Origin: Lagopus muta
Taxonomy: Eukaryota > Chordata > Aves > Galliformes > Phasianidae
Length of the DNA: 64,000 bases
Assembly: GCF_023343835.1 (NCBI RefSeq)
Contig: NC_064437.1
Location: forward strand, 13,295,001-13,359,000
Reading direction: 5' to 3'
The position numbers were made by a program, and so were the translations under genes. Of the stretch, positions 13,301 through 42,389 are shown piece by piece. The notes below the pieces were generated by a model. The model made no database searches and had not been told where the DNA came from. It worked only from the letters and a program-made list of their open reading frames with translations. Numbering within the stretch: the first letter of the stretch is position 1; each line of letters opens with the position of its first letter.

Positions 13301-15119
13301 GGTTTGGCTTTTTGGTAATTGTACTGATCATCTTAACTTTTTTTTCTTGACATTAAAAAAAAAAATAAGTCGTATTACTTTGGAGTCAACTTACATGAAA
13401 AAAAAAATTACAGGTAGTCATCAAACTAATCAGTTGTCATCTCAATACTCCTAGTGGAAGAAGAGGATCATTAGACCTGAACTTAGACATTGCTAGATTC
13501 CTTTTTTGTGTAGAGAATTCCATGTTATAGGATATCCAGTCTTTTTTTCAGATGAGGATCTTTAGATCATTAAATGATGAGGATTGATGATCCTCATTTG
13601 AGAATGCCCTAATTTCCAATATTCCAAATAGCCAAAAAAATTTCAAAACAGTAAGACATTTTCCCTACTTGGGACAACTGTCAAACATCTTATTGGCTCC
13701 CCACTAAAATACATTTAACTTACAGTCAGTTTAAATGCCAATTTAATGTAATTCCTTTGGCATAAAATGTTTTTCTATTCTACTTACACATAGGTTTAAA
13801 GTAATAGAGAGAAGGAATACATTATCACGTGTTCCTCTTAAGATAAAATTACTATGCGTGTCTCGTTTTTTTAACACTTTTCTAACCTTGAGGTCTGCCA
13901 GCTCTTTTTGACATTTTGTCTAAAATTTCCCTTGAATTGATGCTATTCCATAGGAGTCAGTGATGGAGGGAGCTGCAAGCCCCCCTTTCTTGAGTATTTT
14001 GCTACAGTTGAATCCTATAGCACAGCTGAGAGGGAAAGAAAACCAGAATTAGTGACCAGTCTCTTCCAAGGCTGCCGTTGTTTTTATCTCTGCAGATACT
14101 GCACCGGTCACAGAAAAATGGTAGGAGAAAAGGTCTCTATGAGCTTCAGAAAGTGAAATGCAGATCCAAAACTGTAAAATTCCAGATATTGGCCAGAATA
14201 ATCTTGACACGTTACTGAGTATTTTTAGAAATTGCTTAGGTCTGAGCATTGCAATACGCAAAATCCACTGTTATTAATATTTCATTATGTGTAGTGACTC
14301 AGAAAACACAAAAACAGTATGATATTTTCTTCTCAATTCTGTGACTTTTTCAGAATCATGGCAGTTTCTGAAATGCCTCTCATTTATGACTATGCATTAA
14401 GTAACCTACTTTGATCTGGCTGATAATTGATATTCAGAGAAATACAACAAGTGAAAGATTATCTGAACAAAAAATGTTGGTGCACATTTTAAATGGTCAT
14501 CTAGAACTTTGCATTTATTCATTCCTTGTATCTCAGTGCAAAATTAAGAATACTTACTCTGACTGTGGGCACATCTAACGTGCAGTGTTGTTGTAGCCCT
14601 GTGCTTTGTCTTTGCTTGCAGTAATGCTGTGCTTTTGGTACTGGAGCTTGCAAACAGCCTTTATTTAAAGGTAATGGGGGTGGAGGGAAAGCAATGAGAT
14701 TGAAATAAGTCTTAATAAGTTGAAAGAAAAGGAAAAAAAAAAGTATTATTATTTTAAATTATCCTTTTTGAATGGCTACTTATACATCAGGTGTTTGTGG
14801 TTTTTTCCCAATCAAATTAAGAAAGTTTTGTATCACCTTAAAGCCTGCTTGCTTACACAGTATTTTGAGCTACTACAGCTGGTGTACTTTAATTAAAGTG
14901 TGTGGAATAATGTAGCTACTCCGGGAAGCTTAGAGATCACCTGGAGATAATTGTAGGAGTCTGAGACATTGGTGCTCACCATAGAAGATACAAAATAGTA
15001 CCTTAAGAACTGAAGATTGGAATTGATAATGAAGTTCATATATTTTGTAAACAGCGCATCTCTATCACATCCAAGATGACTTACATTAATAAAAATGTTG
15101 GTTTTGTGTGTGTTTTCAG

Positions 15120-30658
<15,539 letters not shown>

Positions 30659-32840
30659 TAGGAGTAGGAGGACAAGATGACATCAGGGCTCACATTGGGA
30701 TCTTTGCACTCTGTTATCAGATGAGGTGGAGCTGAGACCATCATATGTCAAAACAGTTACCTAGTTACTTCATTCCACAAAGCTGACTGAGGTCTTTATT
30801 GCCATCTTCCATGTGTGCGGTTTGCACCAACCCTTCTAACTAGGCACAATTAAGCAAGCACTGTTTGTGCAGTAACACAGAATAATAGACCACTTTCCTA
30901 CTTAACTTTGGTTTCTGTCGTTCTTTGTTTCTGTGTATTGTTCATTTTTCCCCTTTAAAATGAAGTAGTTTTTTACCCAAGAATGCTCCATTTTATTTTG
31001 AATAATGTATTATTTGTGTGAGTGAAATGGAAGGTGTTGCGGCTAGTGTGATTTAGACTGAAGTGAAAGGTAAATGTTGCTTCTAGTCTGTGCCAGCCAA
31101 TAATTCTTGTCTGTCTCGTGTCTGATGCTACAATTTATAATAATAATTTTTTAGTAGCTCAGACTAAACCTAGCCAACATTTTTAGCGTTTTTGAAGGTA
31201 GTATTTATCGCCATATAAATGTCTGCTAAATTAACTTAAAAATGTTTCTTCCTGGGGACTGACCAAAATTCAGTAGAATCAATTGGAAGGCTTAAGTAGG
31301 AGACAGTAGCTAGACCCCGTGCCTTGGTTTTCTACATCCCTGCGGTTTTCGTCACTGCCTCCTTCCTTTGTATTTCCACCTAGGCAGTAGGTCAATTGCC
31401 ATAACCAGACTGTACCACCGAAAGCTTACAGTCTCAAGAGAGGGAGTAATTCCATCTGGTCTGGATTTTGGACCATATTTAACCAAGTCAACTTACCAGC
31501 ATTTCAGTTGGCCATATGAAATGACTTTTTTAAGAACATTAACCCTAAACTCTTAAAGGAAGTTTTGGTCAGTATTGTAGAGAATGACTCATTTTTATTC
31601 TTTTTTCTTTTTTTTTTTTTCTCAGCCAATATTTGGGCTCCCAAAGTATTCTTTGTTTTAAGCCTTTTTTTTTTTTTTTTTTTTAAAGGCATCCTTTAAA
31701 AAAAAAATAATAAATAGAAAATGATGTTAAAGCAAAAAAAAAACCACAAAAAGTAAAATGTGCTCTGCCATTGGCTTGTGAAAAGCAAATGGTTTAGCAA
31801 ATGCAAAATAATGTTCTAGATGCATTGCTGGATGAACACGGTTATTTTTTGTTAGCTGTTAAGAATAAGAGGTTATTGCCAAGTTTTATTCTGGTATACT
31901 ATATTAGTAAACTGAGGATGGAGTACTGCTACAATCACTTTCTTTTTAATTACAGCACTTCATTCATGAAGAAAAGAGACAAAGTTTAGAAACTGCAACA
32001 GCTGGTTTTATTTTATTTTTGTGTCTTCATTTTTAACCTACTTTCTTTCAATCAACCGGAATGTATGGTCACACAGATATAAGCATTTGGGCTTAATTAT
32101 GTTTTGTATACTCTCACCAACTGACTTAAAAGGTATTGCTGTCATGTGCTAGCTTTGGGCACTTTCACACATTTATTTCAATGTTAATAATCAGTGGCTC
32201 AGCACTTTTTTGGGGGTTGCTTTTAAACTTATTCATAGTAGTTTTATTTGTACACTTGATTCTGGCTCTCTCGATGACCTGTCTTAAAACAGCGCATCAA
32301 AACAGTTTAAACTAGACTCATACTTCATGACAAATTTACCTGCATACAAGGATGAATTGTTTTTAATAAAACTGAGCTCTATTGATACATAGCCATTGTA
32401 TTTGTTTGAATGTCAGAGAAAATAAACCACTGACACTCCTTCCTTTTAAACTGTATGACACTCCTTTAAGAAAAGACTTTGTAGACATTTTACAGAAGAG
32501 TATGAGGCGTACCATCAAACATTCTCTGTTTAGGTTGTTGAGCATTTTTGCACAACATCTTTAGGAGGCTGATACTGAATGCAGTCTTTGTCCACCCATA
32601 TTTACATATTTGCAAGAAAAGTATAAGATACTTTGCTGTAGCAAATTTTATGTAACAAAGATATGTCGTCACATTAATAAATTTAAAGAAATCCTTTGTA
32701 TGAAAATGTTAAGATCTTTTGTATTTCATTTAGACCAAGGACATGCTGCTGTATGCTAGCTGTATGCGATAAATTCTACAGTAACTTTGTTGTCGTTTAT
32801 GAACTTTAAAAGATTTTAATAAATGTTGGAGATCACAATT
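30659..32840 (+). other. PRKACB: PRKACB 3' untranslated region
   Basis: AT-rich, without long frames, directly after the stop codon. It has homopolymer T runs near 31605-31621 and 31664-31684 and an A-rich stretch near 31700-31745. The end is inferred from the AATAAA at 32818. The true end could be further on, because AT-rich non-repetitive sequence continues to about 33.6 kb. Confidence 0.75.
32818..32823 (+). terminator. PRKACB: polyadenylation signal AATAAA, PRKACB
   Basis: Canonical hexamer followed by a T/G-rich stretch (tttgattctgttatg) suitable for cleavage factors. Earlier AATAAA copies at 32365 and 32421 could give shorter transcripts. An ATTAAA at 33589 is a weaker distal option. 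Confidence 0.6.
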
Positions 32841-34740
32841 TGATTCTGTTATGATTTTAATTTTTAGTCATTGAAAAATTCTGATCAGATTCAGAGATTT
32901 TCTGTTTTGTAAAATACTGTACTCAATCATCTTGCGTGTACTATAAGACAAAAGTCTAGGAAATTGGTTCTGACGTGTCTGTCTGATATCCAGAATAAAT
33001 CTACGTGGGCATAAGTGGGAAAGTCATCTTAATGCCATGATATTATGGTATTTTTTAATTTTATGAAAATCCCGTTAGAAAGTAAAATACTTTTCCAATA
33101 TGGCATAATAGACTTCAGTATGGAAATGAGATTCTATTTTGGAAAAGGAGGGGAAGTGTGCAATTTCCAAGGCATTAGTGAATACATTTGACAATGTGAG
33201 TATTATACAACCCTCTCATTTAAACACAGTCATAAAATATAACTGCAGAATATTATGTTACCTGTATTTAATTTGAAAAATCATTTTCACAATATGGAAA
33301 AATTGTATATCTATGACAGTAGAAGCTTGTTAATTTTACACATTTGAGGAATTAAGTGTTGAACTATATGGTATATTTTAATTGTACTCTAGTTGTATGT
33401 AACTTTCATTTCCAACATAAAGGATTGTATCTCATTAAGTAAATTGCTTTTTTATTATCTTGTCAGTTGCATTAAAACCCTTATTTTTAAATCCTTTAAA
33501 GTATTTTACTAATTTTTGCAAATAATTAGATGTTTTTAAGTGCTGCAATAGTGTGCAATATAGTAAACATTTATATACGGAAGTGCAAATTAAATTATGT
33601 ACAACTCTCACGCTGCTTCTTTGTGAATCAAAGTGTTGTATGATGAGTCACTGCATCTCACCACACACTGCAACAGGTCTTTGAAACAAGATGAGAAGGT
33701 TAGGACCCATACTGCCCTTACTAGCTGGGACCCATTCAGATTTGCACTAGTTAGGATGGTTGGAGAACGCGGTACAGAGCAAAGGCACTTGAAGAAGCCA
33801 GTGAGTTGGACTTCTTAGACAATCAAAAGAAAATAAGGTGATCGTTATCAGCAGTATTGTTTGTCTTCATATTTTCACATTCAGACTTGCTGCTTTTTAT
33901 TAAAGAGAATTGCCTGTTTTTAAATTGTCTGCAGATCCCGCTGTACAAATATGTGCTGTGTCTCATTGTGCTGTGAAACAACTGATAGAAGTAAAGACTG
34001 TTAATGGTCTTGGCACTGTCTGTCTGGAGGCTTTTTCTGCAAGTGTTGTTCTGAGAGGCTCTGATACCTCTGTCTGTAAGGCAGCTCCTCCCCAGTTCTG
34101 ATCAACGCTTCGACTTTTTGCTTATGCTGTGTTTGCTTATACCTACTACTGTGGTTTTGTGGGTTTTTTGTTTCATAGTCTAAACCAGTGTTGCGTTTTA
34201 AGAACTTGTTTACTTTTCCTAAAGGTAATCATTTTGCAGTTCCTTAGATGATCTGCTTTTACTAAAACTCCCATGCAAACGCAGCATGTCCAGCAGTAAC
34301 TTGAAGGTGTCACTGAAATCTGTTCTTCTGATTTGCTGTACTCACAGGGGAGTTGTCCCAGATGAGAATTTGGGAAGATCCAGTCAATAGGAAATTGGTA
34401 AAAGCACGATTTTGTTCTGGAGATGGTGTGTGTATAGCTGATCTGGATGTCTGACCAAAAAATGAGAAAAAAAGAATTTAGATTATGACCATTGTAAATG
34501 GGTTCCACGAAGATGGTTAAATATCTATAGGATAGTAAGTGTGTCATCTTCCATAGGAATTATATAAAGTGTTCCTTAGAAAGACAAGACAGGTGTCTCA
34601 GGAGAAGACCTTAAGATAGCTTATTTTTCTAGCTTTTGAAGTTGATGATGATTGTTTAAATCTGAGGTCTAGTCCCATTTTTATCTTCTCTTGGTATTTG
34701 CTTGGTTTGTTCTTATTGTTTTTATTTGGTTGGTTGGTTG

Positions 34741-34768
34741 TTTTTTTTTTTGTGTGTGTGTGTGTGTG
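34741..34768. repeat. T10 followed by (TG)9 microsatellite
   Basis: Ten T then nine TG units, preceded by ttggttggttgg. It is likely length-variable between individuals. Confidence 0.92.
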
Positions 34769-34998
34769 TTGTGTATTTTTTTTCTAGACTACTTAAGCTT
34801 TCCTAGTTTACTCTTACAATTCTCTACTATTTAAAGTCTGTACCTAAGGTGAATAACAGCCATTTGAGGCTTCCACTGAATCATTTGGATGAGCTCCCAA
34901 TGCACTACTTCAAAGTTAGAATAAGTTCCTTTAGAAGCCTTATAGTCTGGATATCTTTTTCCCTCCCTCAGAGGGTCAAATACAAATGTCTGTGGGGG

Positions 34999-35030
34999 AA
35001 AAAAAAAAAAAAAAGAAAAAAAAAAAAAAG
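34999..35030. repeat. A-rich tract interrupted by one G
   Basis: Two A runs of about 15 and 13 bases separated by a G. It is simple sequence in intergenic DNA. Confidence 0.85.
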
Positions 35031-35241
35031 TGTTTTCAAAAATTGTGTCTTTCTTTTAAATTTAAAAGCAATTTATTATTTATGGTCAATGAATTATGTA
35101 GAAAAGACCCAGAGGTGGACTTGCACATTCCTTATTAGTGCTCAGGTTGCAATTTTCAGTTTTTATAGACAATGTGACAGCAATTCATTAATTGCAAATT
35201 CTCTTCAGGTTGAGAAGTAGCCTGTATAAGAGTGATACATC

Positions 35242-35268
35242 TTGATATATCTATATATGATATATCAA
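35242..35268. repeat. perfect 10-bp hairpin, 7-nt loop
   Basis: TTGATATATC, then tatatat, then GATATATCAA. The stem is perfect but very AT-rich, so it is weak as an RNA structure. No terminator or RNA gene is implied. Confidence 0.75.
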
Positions 35269-35675
35269 TACAGATAAAACAATTCACCCAATAGATGGAC
35301 ATGACTGCAGCGCAAAAGCTCCTTAGGATGAAAAGTTCTTCTCTTAAGGAGTTTGATGACAGAAAACCATATTAGCAGTTTTCCTGTGCTGGGAGAAAGA
35401 AGCTAATCTTTTTCCTTTGCTTCCAAAATGCTGGGAAGAACACTGCCAGGGGTTATTTACCCAAGTGGAGCAAGGTCTCAGCGGTCTGGTGTGTAGTGTG
35501 GTGCATTTTGAATCCATCTGGTCAGTTTGAAAATTCCAGGAAAAATTACTGGTGAGTAAGACAATATTGAGAAAACTGAAAGCGTTGGCAGAAAGGCTTG
35601 ATCCTTCACCTCAGCACCAAAGTACTGAATTCAGGAGCCAGAGAGGTTGTTGCCCCAGCAGTTTTCTGGTAACTG

Positions 35676-35697
35676 GAGAGAGAGAGAGAGAGAGAGA
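35676..35697. repeat. (GA)11 microsatellite
   Basis: Eleven uninterrupted GA units in intergenic DNA. Confidence 0.95.
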
Positions 35698-38600
35698 ATA
35701 TATAATCGCTATGTAAATTTGTCCTTAGACAATATTGTTTAAAATGGTGATAGATTGAGATGGAGGGTGTGTTCTACTTCTATGCACCTTGTCAGAATTG
35801 CACTCAGCCCACTGTGAAAGCTGCCTGTCACAGCCTGGTTTTAATCCTGAGCCCTTGATGTTGGCATTTTTTTTTTTCACGTAAATGAAAAACATCACAG
35901 ATGCTTGATGTTTTAGTTTTGCTTGTTCTGTTGCTTTCTTTGGAATAAGATCATAAATAGTGAAAAGGAGTGAAATGAAAGCATTTGTATTATGTAAATG
36001 ACTTGTAAATAGAGAATATTTAAATGCCTTATAAATCACCTATATCCTACAGGTGTATTTCTCCACATACGGTGATTATTAACCTTTGTGGAAAGAAATC
36101 CTCCATAACAAACCGATCCAGTAATCCAGCTTTTACCAGCCTGTGAGTTCTCTCTAGATGCTTCTTCAGAAAGGCACTGGCAAGGTGTGGCCCTTGTTTT
36201 TCACTTTCTTCGTATCACTTAGAAAATAAAAATGTGTTCTTTTCTAACTTTCTGCTCATCAGTTTGGTTAGTATTACTTCTGTCATCAGAAGATCCTGGT
36301 GGCAGAATCAGCCTAAAGGCTACGTGATATGGTGTCTGCCTGAGGGTGTTTTTTTCACCTCTGTCCTTACCAAGAAAGTTTATGCTGGGAAATACGTCTT
36401 TTCTTGAACTTTTTATACTCCAGACTACAATGAAAATCTGCAAATAAAAGGGATCCCGATTCCACTTTAACATGACTTCTCAATTCCAAAATGCTCTGTT
36501 TGCATTCATTTGCTTGTAGATGGCACGTGGAAATGATGTGGATCAGGATGTGTGAGAAGTGCCAGCTGTGGTGTGTAGGAAGAACAGGCAGCTTGCACAG
36601 TGCCCATGGACAAGTAGTAGCAAAGGAGAAATTCGGGTAGGAGCATTTAGATAATAAGAAGGTAATGTATGCAATACCAACCATGAGTATCTGTTGCTTA
36701 TCTATTGTGTTTTGCCTTTAAATCTTTTATGAAGTAATTAGTAACTAATGCTTGTAATGTTTTTAACTGGGTTTTATATCAGTAACAAAGAAATTTTTTG
36801 CTGCTGACTTGAACAAAAGCGTTTTTCTGTACTATGTCTGCACCAGCTGCATGAAAATTCTCCTAAAAATCCAGGACTGCTTAATTCTATTTTAGTTAGA
36901 AGCTAGGGTGAGAGTTTTTTCTGTTTTTAATAGCACCAGTCCCATTTATTTATTACCTGCACTTGAAATTTCAGAAGTCCTGTGCTTTAAACAAAGATTT
37001 TTCACAGTAACATCATTTCTAAACTGGTTCACTAAACATACAGTATTAATAAAAAGATGTGTATCTTCTCTGTTAGGGAAGCTGAATACCAATCAAGTTT
37101 AGATGCATCTCTATGTTACTTCTACTACTAACCGTAATTGAACTGTTTAAAAGCAAAAAAAAATCCCAACACACTGCCCACTGTTCTGCATGAGGTCAGC
37201 ACCAGAGCAGCTGGAGAGAAAGTGAAGTTACAGCAACCATGTTCTTCAGGGAGTCTCAGGTCAGAACTCATCAACAATTCAGAGATCAGTAAATGTATAT
37301 TTTTAAAAGGTCAGCCTCACTGTTACAACCTTAATGAATAACTTCTGAATGCCATGTCTGCTTGTGTTCACATGTGGCTATCTGCATGGTTTGGGTTTTG
37401 TTTTGTATCAAAGCAGGGTAGAGAGGAAATCAGGGTCTCCTGCTGCGTGGTGGGAGTGCCCTGCTGCAACAGGGGATTTTCATTCCTGCAGTCACTGGTG
37501 CTGTTTGCAATCTCTGTCTGCCTAAACCACGCACACATCCCTTTGTCTTTTGTGTTTGTGCACAAAGTGTAGAACTGCATTGATTGCTTTTAGTTTTCTC
37601 ATAGTTCAGGGCCTATGGAGCCTTGAACTTCTGACACCAAGATGAATTTGTGAACAAGCTTCTGCTCTTCTTCATTAAGTGTATACCTGGTCCTGAATCT
37701 TACTGCCTTCAGCTTCTAAGAAAACCTTTTGATGAGAAGGTGATATATGAATATTACTTTGGTGCTTTTAAGGAAAAATTAATGACGCCTCAGCCTGTGC
37801 AGGATCCAGCAGAAGCCTTCATTACATGAACAGCTGTAGAGCAGCTGTTAATGGACCCATGTTTGAAAACAGAGGAAGGCTCAGCACAGCTGCACTGGCA
37901 CACTTCATTGCTACTGTCAGTTGGCTACTGGAGAAGCTGGGTGCCAGTCTTACCTGCTGGAAAAACAATAAGAATTTGGAAAAATAAGATAGGATTTTTA
38001 GAAATGGAGGAGGTGTTTGGGGTTGTCTCTGCAGAAAATATTTTCCAGCTTGTTATCTGTGTGTCTGTGATGGATGTTTCTTTGAACTGAGTGTGGGCCT
38101 CTTCTTTGAGCAGTGTTCTGGGAGACCTGCATGGACCTGCAGGTATGCAAATTGCCCTGTCACCACCGATTGCCAAGCAGGGCACTGGGACTGCAAGGCA
38201 CCCAGCATTTGGCTTTTGATGGTTTCCCAATCATAGATGGGCTTTTTGCCTCTGAGGCAAATAAAAAACAAACCCTCCCAGTAAGTGGTGAGCAAGCCAG
38301 CCATCAGATTCCTAGTCTAGTGCTGATTTCTTCACGTAGTATTTAAAATACAGTTTAGATTTTTGTTTGTGTTATTACCTACAACTGATTTTTTTTTCCA
38401 TTCTTATGTTCAGAAGTGTGGTGTTCTTTTCATTTGCCTCATTTCATATAACCAAACTGCTACCATTCAGATTTCCTGTAGACATAAGCACTATTTCACC
38501 AAGTTACCTGAGCTACCCTTATCTAAAATATCTTTATTAAGCTGGATTTTATGATGCTGGTCTTTCAAAGGAATAATTTTTAAAAGCCACTTGCTACATT

Positions 38601-41600
38601 ATCACTTGCCAGGCAATTATGTGGCATGGGGTTGTGTTTTATACAGTGATTTCTTGATATGAAGTACATGCTTAACTAGCAAGTACTTATGTCCAGATAG
38701 TAGCTTTGTTAAATATAGAGCAGTTACCAGAATAAGAAGGAGCACGACAAAACAAGTAGGGCAGGAAATTCTAAGTGAAGTGGATATAATTCACGTGCAG
38801 GGACATTTGCTTAAGCAGTTCAGCTTTGCAAACCACAGGAAACACAATCAGAAAGGTGCTACTGGCCTTGCACTGTTGTGAGATTTCTTTTGTATCCTTG
38901 TGTGAAGAAGGTGCAGTTCCAGACATCTTGTTGGAGATTTATATGTTTACAATAAAGACTGAATACTGTTTACAGTATAAAAATTTCCTGACATAGTAAT
39001 GCAGGGCATTTGGGGAATGTGTCCCTAAACTGTACTTATGGAGTTAAAAAGCCATTAGTTGATGAATGAGTGTGCTTTTTGCTCACACTGCATCAAGCAG
39101 CATGGGCTGTGGGAGCACAGTTCCCTTAGGAGAAATCAGCTGTGCAACCCACAGGGTGCAGCCAGTGCACGCATGAGACACTGGAAAGCACAAACTGCTG
39201 GTAGTCCTTGTCCATCTCTGAAAGTGCTGCAGCTTACAACAGCGAGAAATGCAGTGTAAAACAGGAAAAGAGGGCTACGTGATGGAAAGTAATGCTCTGA
39301 GCCTTCCTCTACCTATTGTATTTTTCTTTTCTGATGTTAAGAAGCTATAAAAATGACATTCTTAATGACTCCTGCTCAGCTTTGTTCCCACTGAAACTCA
39401 TGGTCAATCATCAATAAAAGAGAATCAAAAGTTTTGAGGGTCTCCCCATCAGAATAAAGTATGGAGGTCTCACCTCCAGCATGCATCAGGGGAGTTACAT
39501 GCGTTAGAAGCAAGGGCTGGGTTGGCACACACTACTCTGCTGAATTCTTGGCACAGGATTTCTGCCTTTCTTCCTGCTCCGGGTTGACAGTGCCAGTTTT
39601 GGCCTTTTGTTTGGATTTTGTGCAGAACTTCAGAGCAATGTGGAAAGGCTTGGCCATGCAGAGAACTCTGGCAGGTCAGAAGTGGCAGTAATGAAGACAC
39701 AGCAACCAGGCTTGTAGATGACATTCCTGGCCAGCATAGGATCTCACTGTGCAGACAGGAGCTGGGAACTATCCCTCCATGCCTGAGGAGGGCAGAGCAG
39801 GAGGACAGGCATTCAGCAGTTGGTGCTGAGAATTAAGTCAAATGCTGATGCTCCATTCAGGAAAAACAGAAAGCACAGTGGAGCGGAAAATACCTTGTTC
39901 TTAACTGAGGAAAGAGTTTTCATTGAATGAAGTGTTGGAAAGGTACAACCAGGGCTGGCAATGGAGATTTTTCCTTTTTCTGGATGCACAGCTTTTGCCA
40001 GTGACTGTGGAAAGGACTCTGAGGTACTTCAGGATCCTAGGACAACAAGAAGCAATAATGCTGTATGGGTGTGATGGGTATGTGGTAGAAGTGTAAGTGC
40101 AATGTGAACCCGGGGTATTCAGAGCACGTAGGGAAGGCGGAAGGTAAGTAGGTCATTGTGACAAATGAATTCAATTTGAGCTGCAAGCAGCCACTATCAA
40201 CCTGTGCCACTCTCACACCTGTGACAGGAATTGCTTAAAGTGACCCAATCCTTCCCACACCTCACTTCTTATGATGTCTCTGCCTAAAGCCACATTGCAG
40301 GCTCTTGGCAGAGGGTGCCAGTGTCCCTGCGACCAGCCTGACCAGCCTGAATGCCCTTGCAGTGTTGGTGGGGCCTCAGCTCCCAGCAGCCCCATGGACA
40401 CCATCCCAGCAGCAGTTAGCAGGGCCATGCATGGGCAGTAATGGCAGGGCTGGCAGAGGGGCTGCTCCAGTACCGGGTCACTGCAGCATTGAGTTCTTGG
40501 TCCCCAATTTTTTGCTGGTAAGTCTAAAGGACACATTTTTTACTGACAGAAATGTGTGTTTTATACAGGTGTGTGACCTGTTCTGCTCTGTGTAAAGCTG
40601 ATTTAGCACTCCTGGCTTTCCTCCAGCTGGAAGCGCAAAACTCCTTTGCTGTTTTCTCACCTAACCTTCCCAATGAATGAGTTTAGTCCTGTTTTTACAC
40701 AGGAAGAAGAAGGATCTGAAGGGACCCCTCATTCAGCTCTGGGAGAGTCAGTGTTTGGTGCTGTCCCATGCCAGCTGTGTGATGTTTGTCTGCATACCCA
40801 GCTGTCACTGCTGGGCTTTCAGCAAAAAACTGACATCTTCTCCTATACCCAGCAGATAAGATCATTGTGTACAATAATCCACACTGATTTCCACATTTGA
40901 GAATTGGCAGAAATTCAGTCAGGCAGGGCTGACTCCTGGCGTGGCTCAGCCAGCACTGCTCCTGTTCCAGTCTCACGTGGCCTAGACACAGTTTTTGCCA
41001 GAAGAAGGACACAAGTAGGCAAACAAAACCTTTAATTCACTTTCCTGCATCGTTTCCCTCCAGACATAATCTTGCTTTAATTAAATCACCTTACTCTAAT
41101 GAGTGAAAATGCGAGCTGCAGATCATATTCCGCACTGAATTCTTCTGCAGCCTGTTTTCTTAAACTTCCTCTCTTTGCTGCTCAAGGTCTTTATGCTGCA
41201 TGCCTTGTACCGAATGCTCCAAAGACTAATTGAAAACATGATGGAAGGCACAGGAGAGCACGAGTAAAGAGCTGGTCTATATTTGTAGCTTCAAATGTCA
41301 GTTCATTACCAAAATCAGAAATCAGCTGATGCAGAAAACTCGTTATCACCTCATTTAGAGTGCTTATTTCTCAAGAGACAAAAAAGAATTGCCTTCTGTG
41401 ACTTGTCCAATGCAAATATGCCACGTTTTACCATACGCACTGGGATTTGAGATGAAGAGGGTTTTCTTTAGGGTGCGGTATGTTTAATACTTTATTTGAT
41501 TTGTTTATCTGTGTTTGTTTAAAATCTAAAGCAGCTAGAACTCATACTGCTGTTAGTTTTTAGCACTCTTATCATTATTTGCCTAGTTTTTGTATGCTTT

Positions 41601-42389
41601 GGTTATTTGTTTGGTTAAGGCAAAATGAAATGCTCTGGGGGGACCATGTCTACAGGCCCATGAGCTCAGTTGTGCCTTTCCAGCGATTACTGCGCTGTGT
41701 CTGGTTTGCTGTTTTGGGGCTTGGATTCCTGTCTGCAAACACATGGTGCACTCAGCTGCTATTGGGGGGTGATATCAAAATGATTTCTGTACTGATACCA
41801 AATTGGTGCTGTTAGGAGCAGTGAGACAGTCGTTGGGCCATCGTGCAAGGCGGGTCTGCCAAGCCTTAGTGGGGCAAGGTAGGATGTGTTAGTAAGCAGT
41901 GCTCACACTGATGGTGCGTCATCTGTGGGAATACTTCTATACTGCTAGAAAACATCTTGAATTTGGGGAAACTTGGGAGAAGAAATAAGCAGTGTGTAGT
42001 AGAGTAAAACAAAGATGTAATTGAAAGAGAAAACTCCCAAAATTTGTTAATCTCAGTAGGTGGAACATTACTCCCAGTGGGTTAGACCTGGCCTTTGTAC
42101 ATCACTGCACCGCAAACCCTGCAGGGACTCGCATGCATCCCAGCACAGCACTGTGTGATGTACAGGGCAGTTGGGAGCACGGCCTCACATCCCCAAGGTG
42201 CCAGGGCTGCAGCTGCCATGCTCTGGTTTCTGGTTTGAGAGGCAGCCCAGCGCTCGCTGCCCACTCACGTACTGACAAACTCATTTCAGAAGTAGTTCGA
42301 TGCAACTTCTCTAATTTTGCAAAGCCTGCCTGCTTCTATTTCCCTTCTATTTCCCGAGGCTCTTTTCCAAAGCTATCCGCGGAGTTGTT

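Larger units (their letters stand above)
1..15119 (+). other. PRKACB: PRKACB intron 1 (3' part), with repeats
   Basis: No first exon, CpG-rich promoter or recognisable alternative N-terminal exon of PRKACB was found here. The sequence is AT-rich, with many T-homopolymers (18 T at 4091; 26 T at 6686; 30 T at 7743), a mariner-like element at the left, one GC-rich patch near 3.2 kb, a T/G-rich tract near 10.6 kb and a reverse CR1 piece near 13.2 kb. The short brain-type alternative exons could be hidden because they are only a few codons long. Confidence 0.7.

Noticed and set aside
35242-35268. Hairpin as a microRNA precursor or terminator
   Set aside because: The stem is only 10 bp, nearly all A/T, and too short for a pre-miRNA.
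40213-40595. Overlapping frames of about 100 codons on both strands near 40.4 kb
   Set aside because: They lie in a moderately GC-rich intergenic patch, lack similarity to known families and lack splice support.
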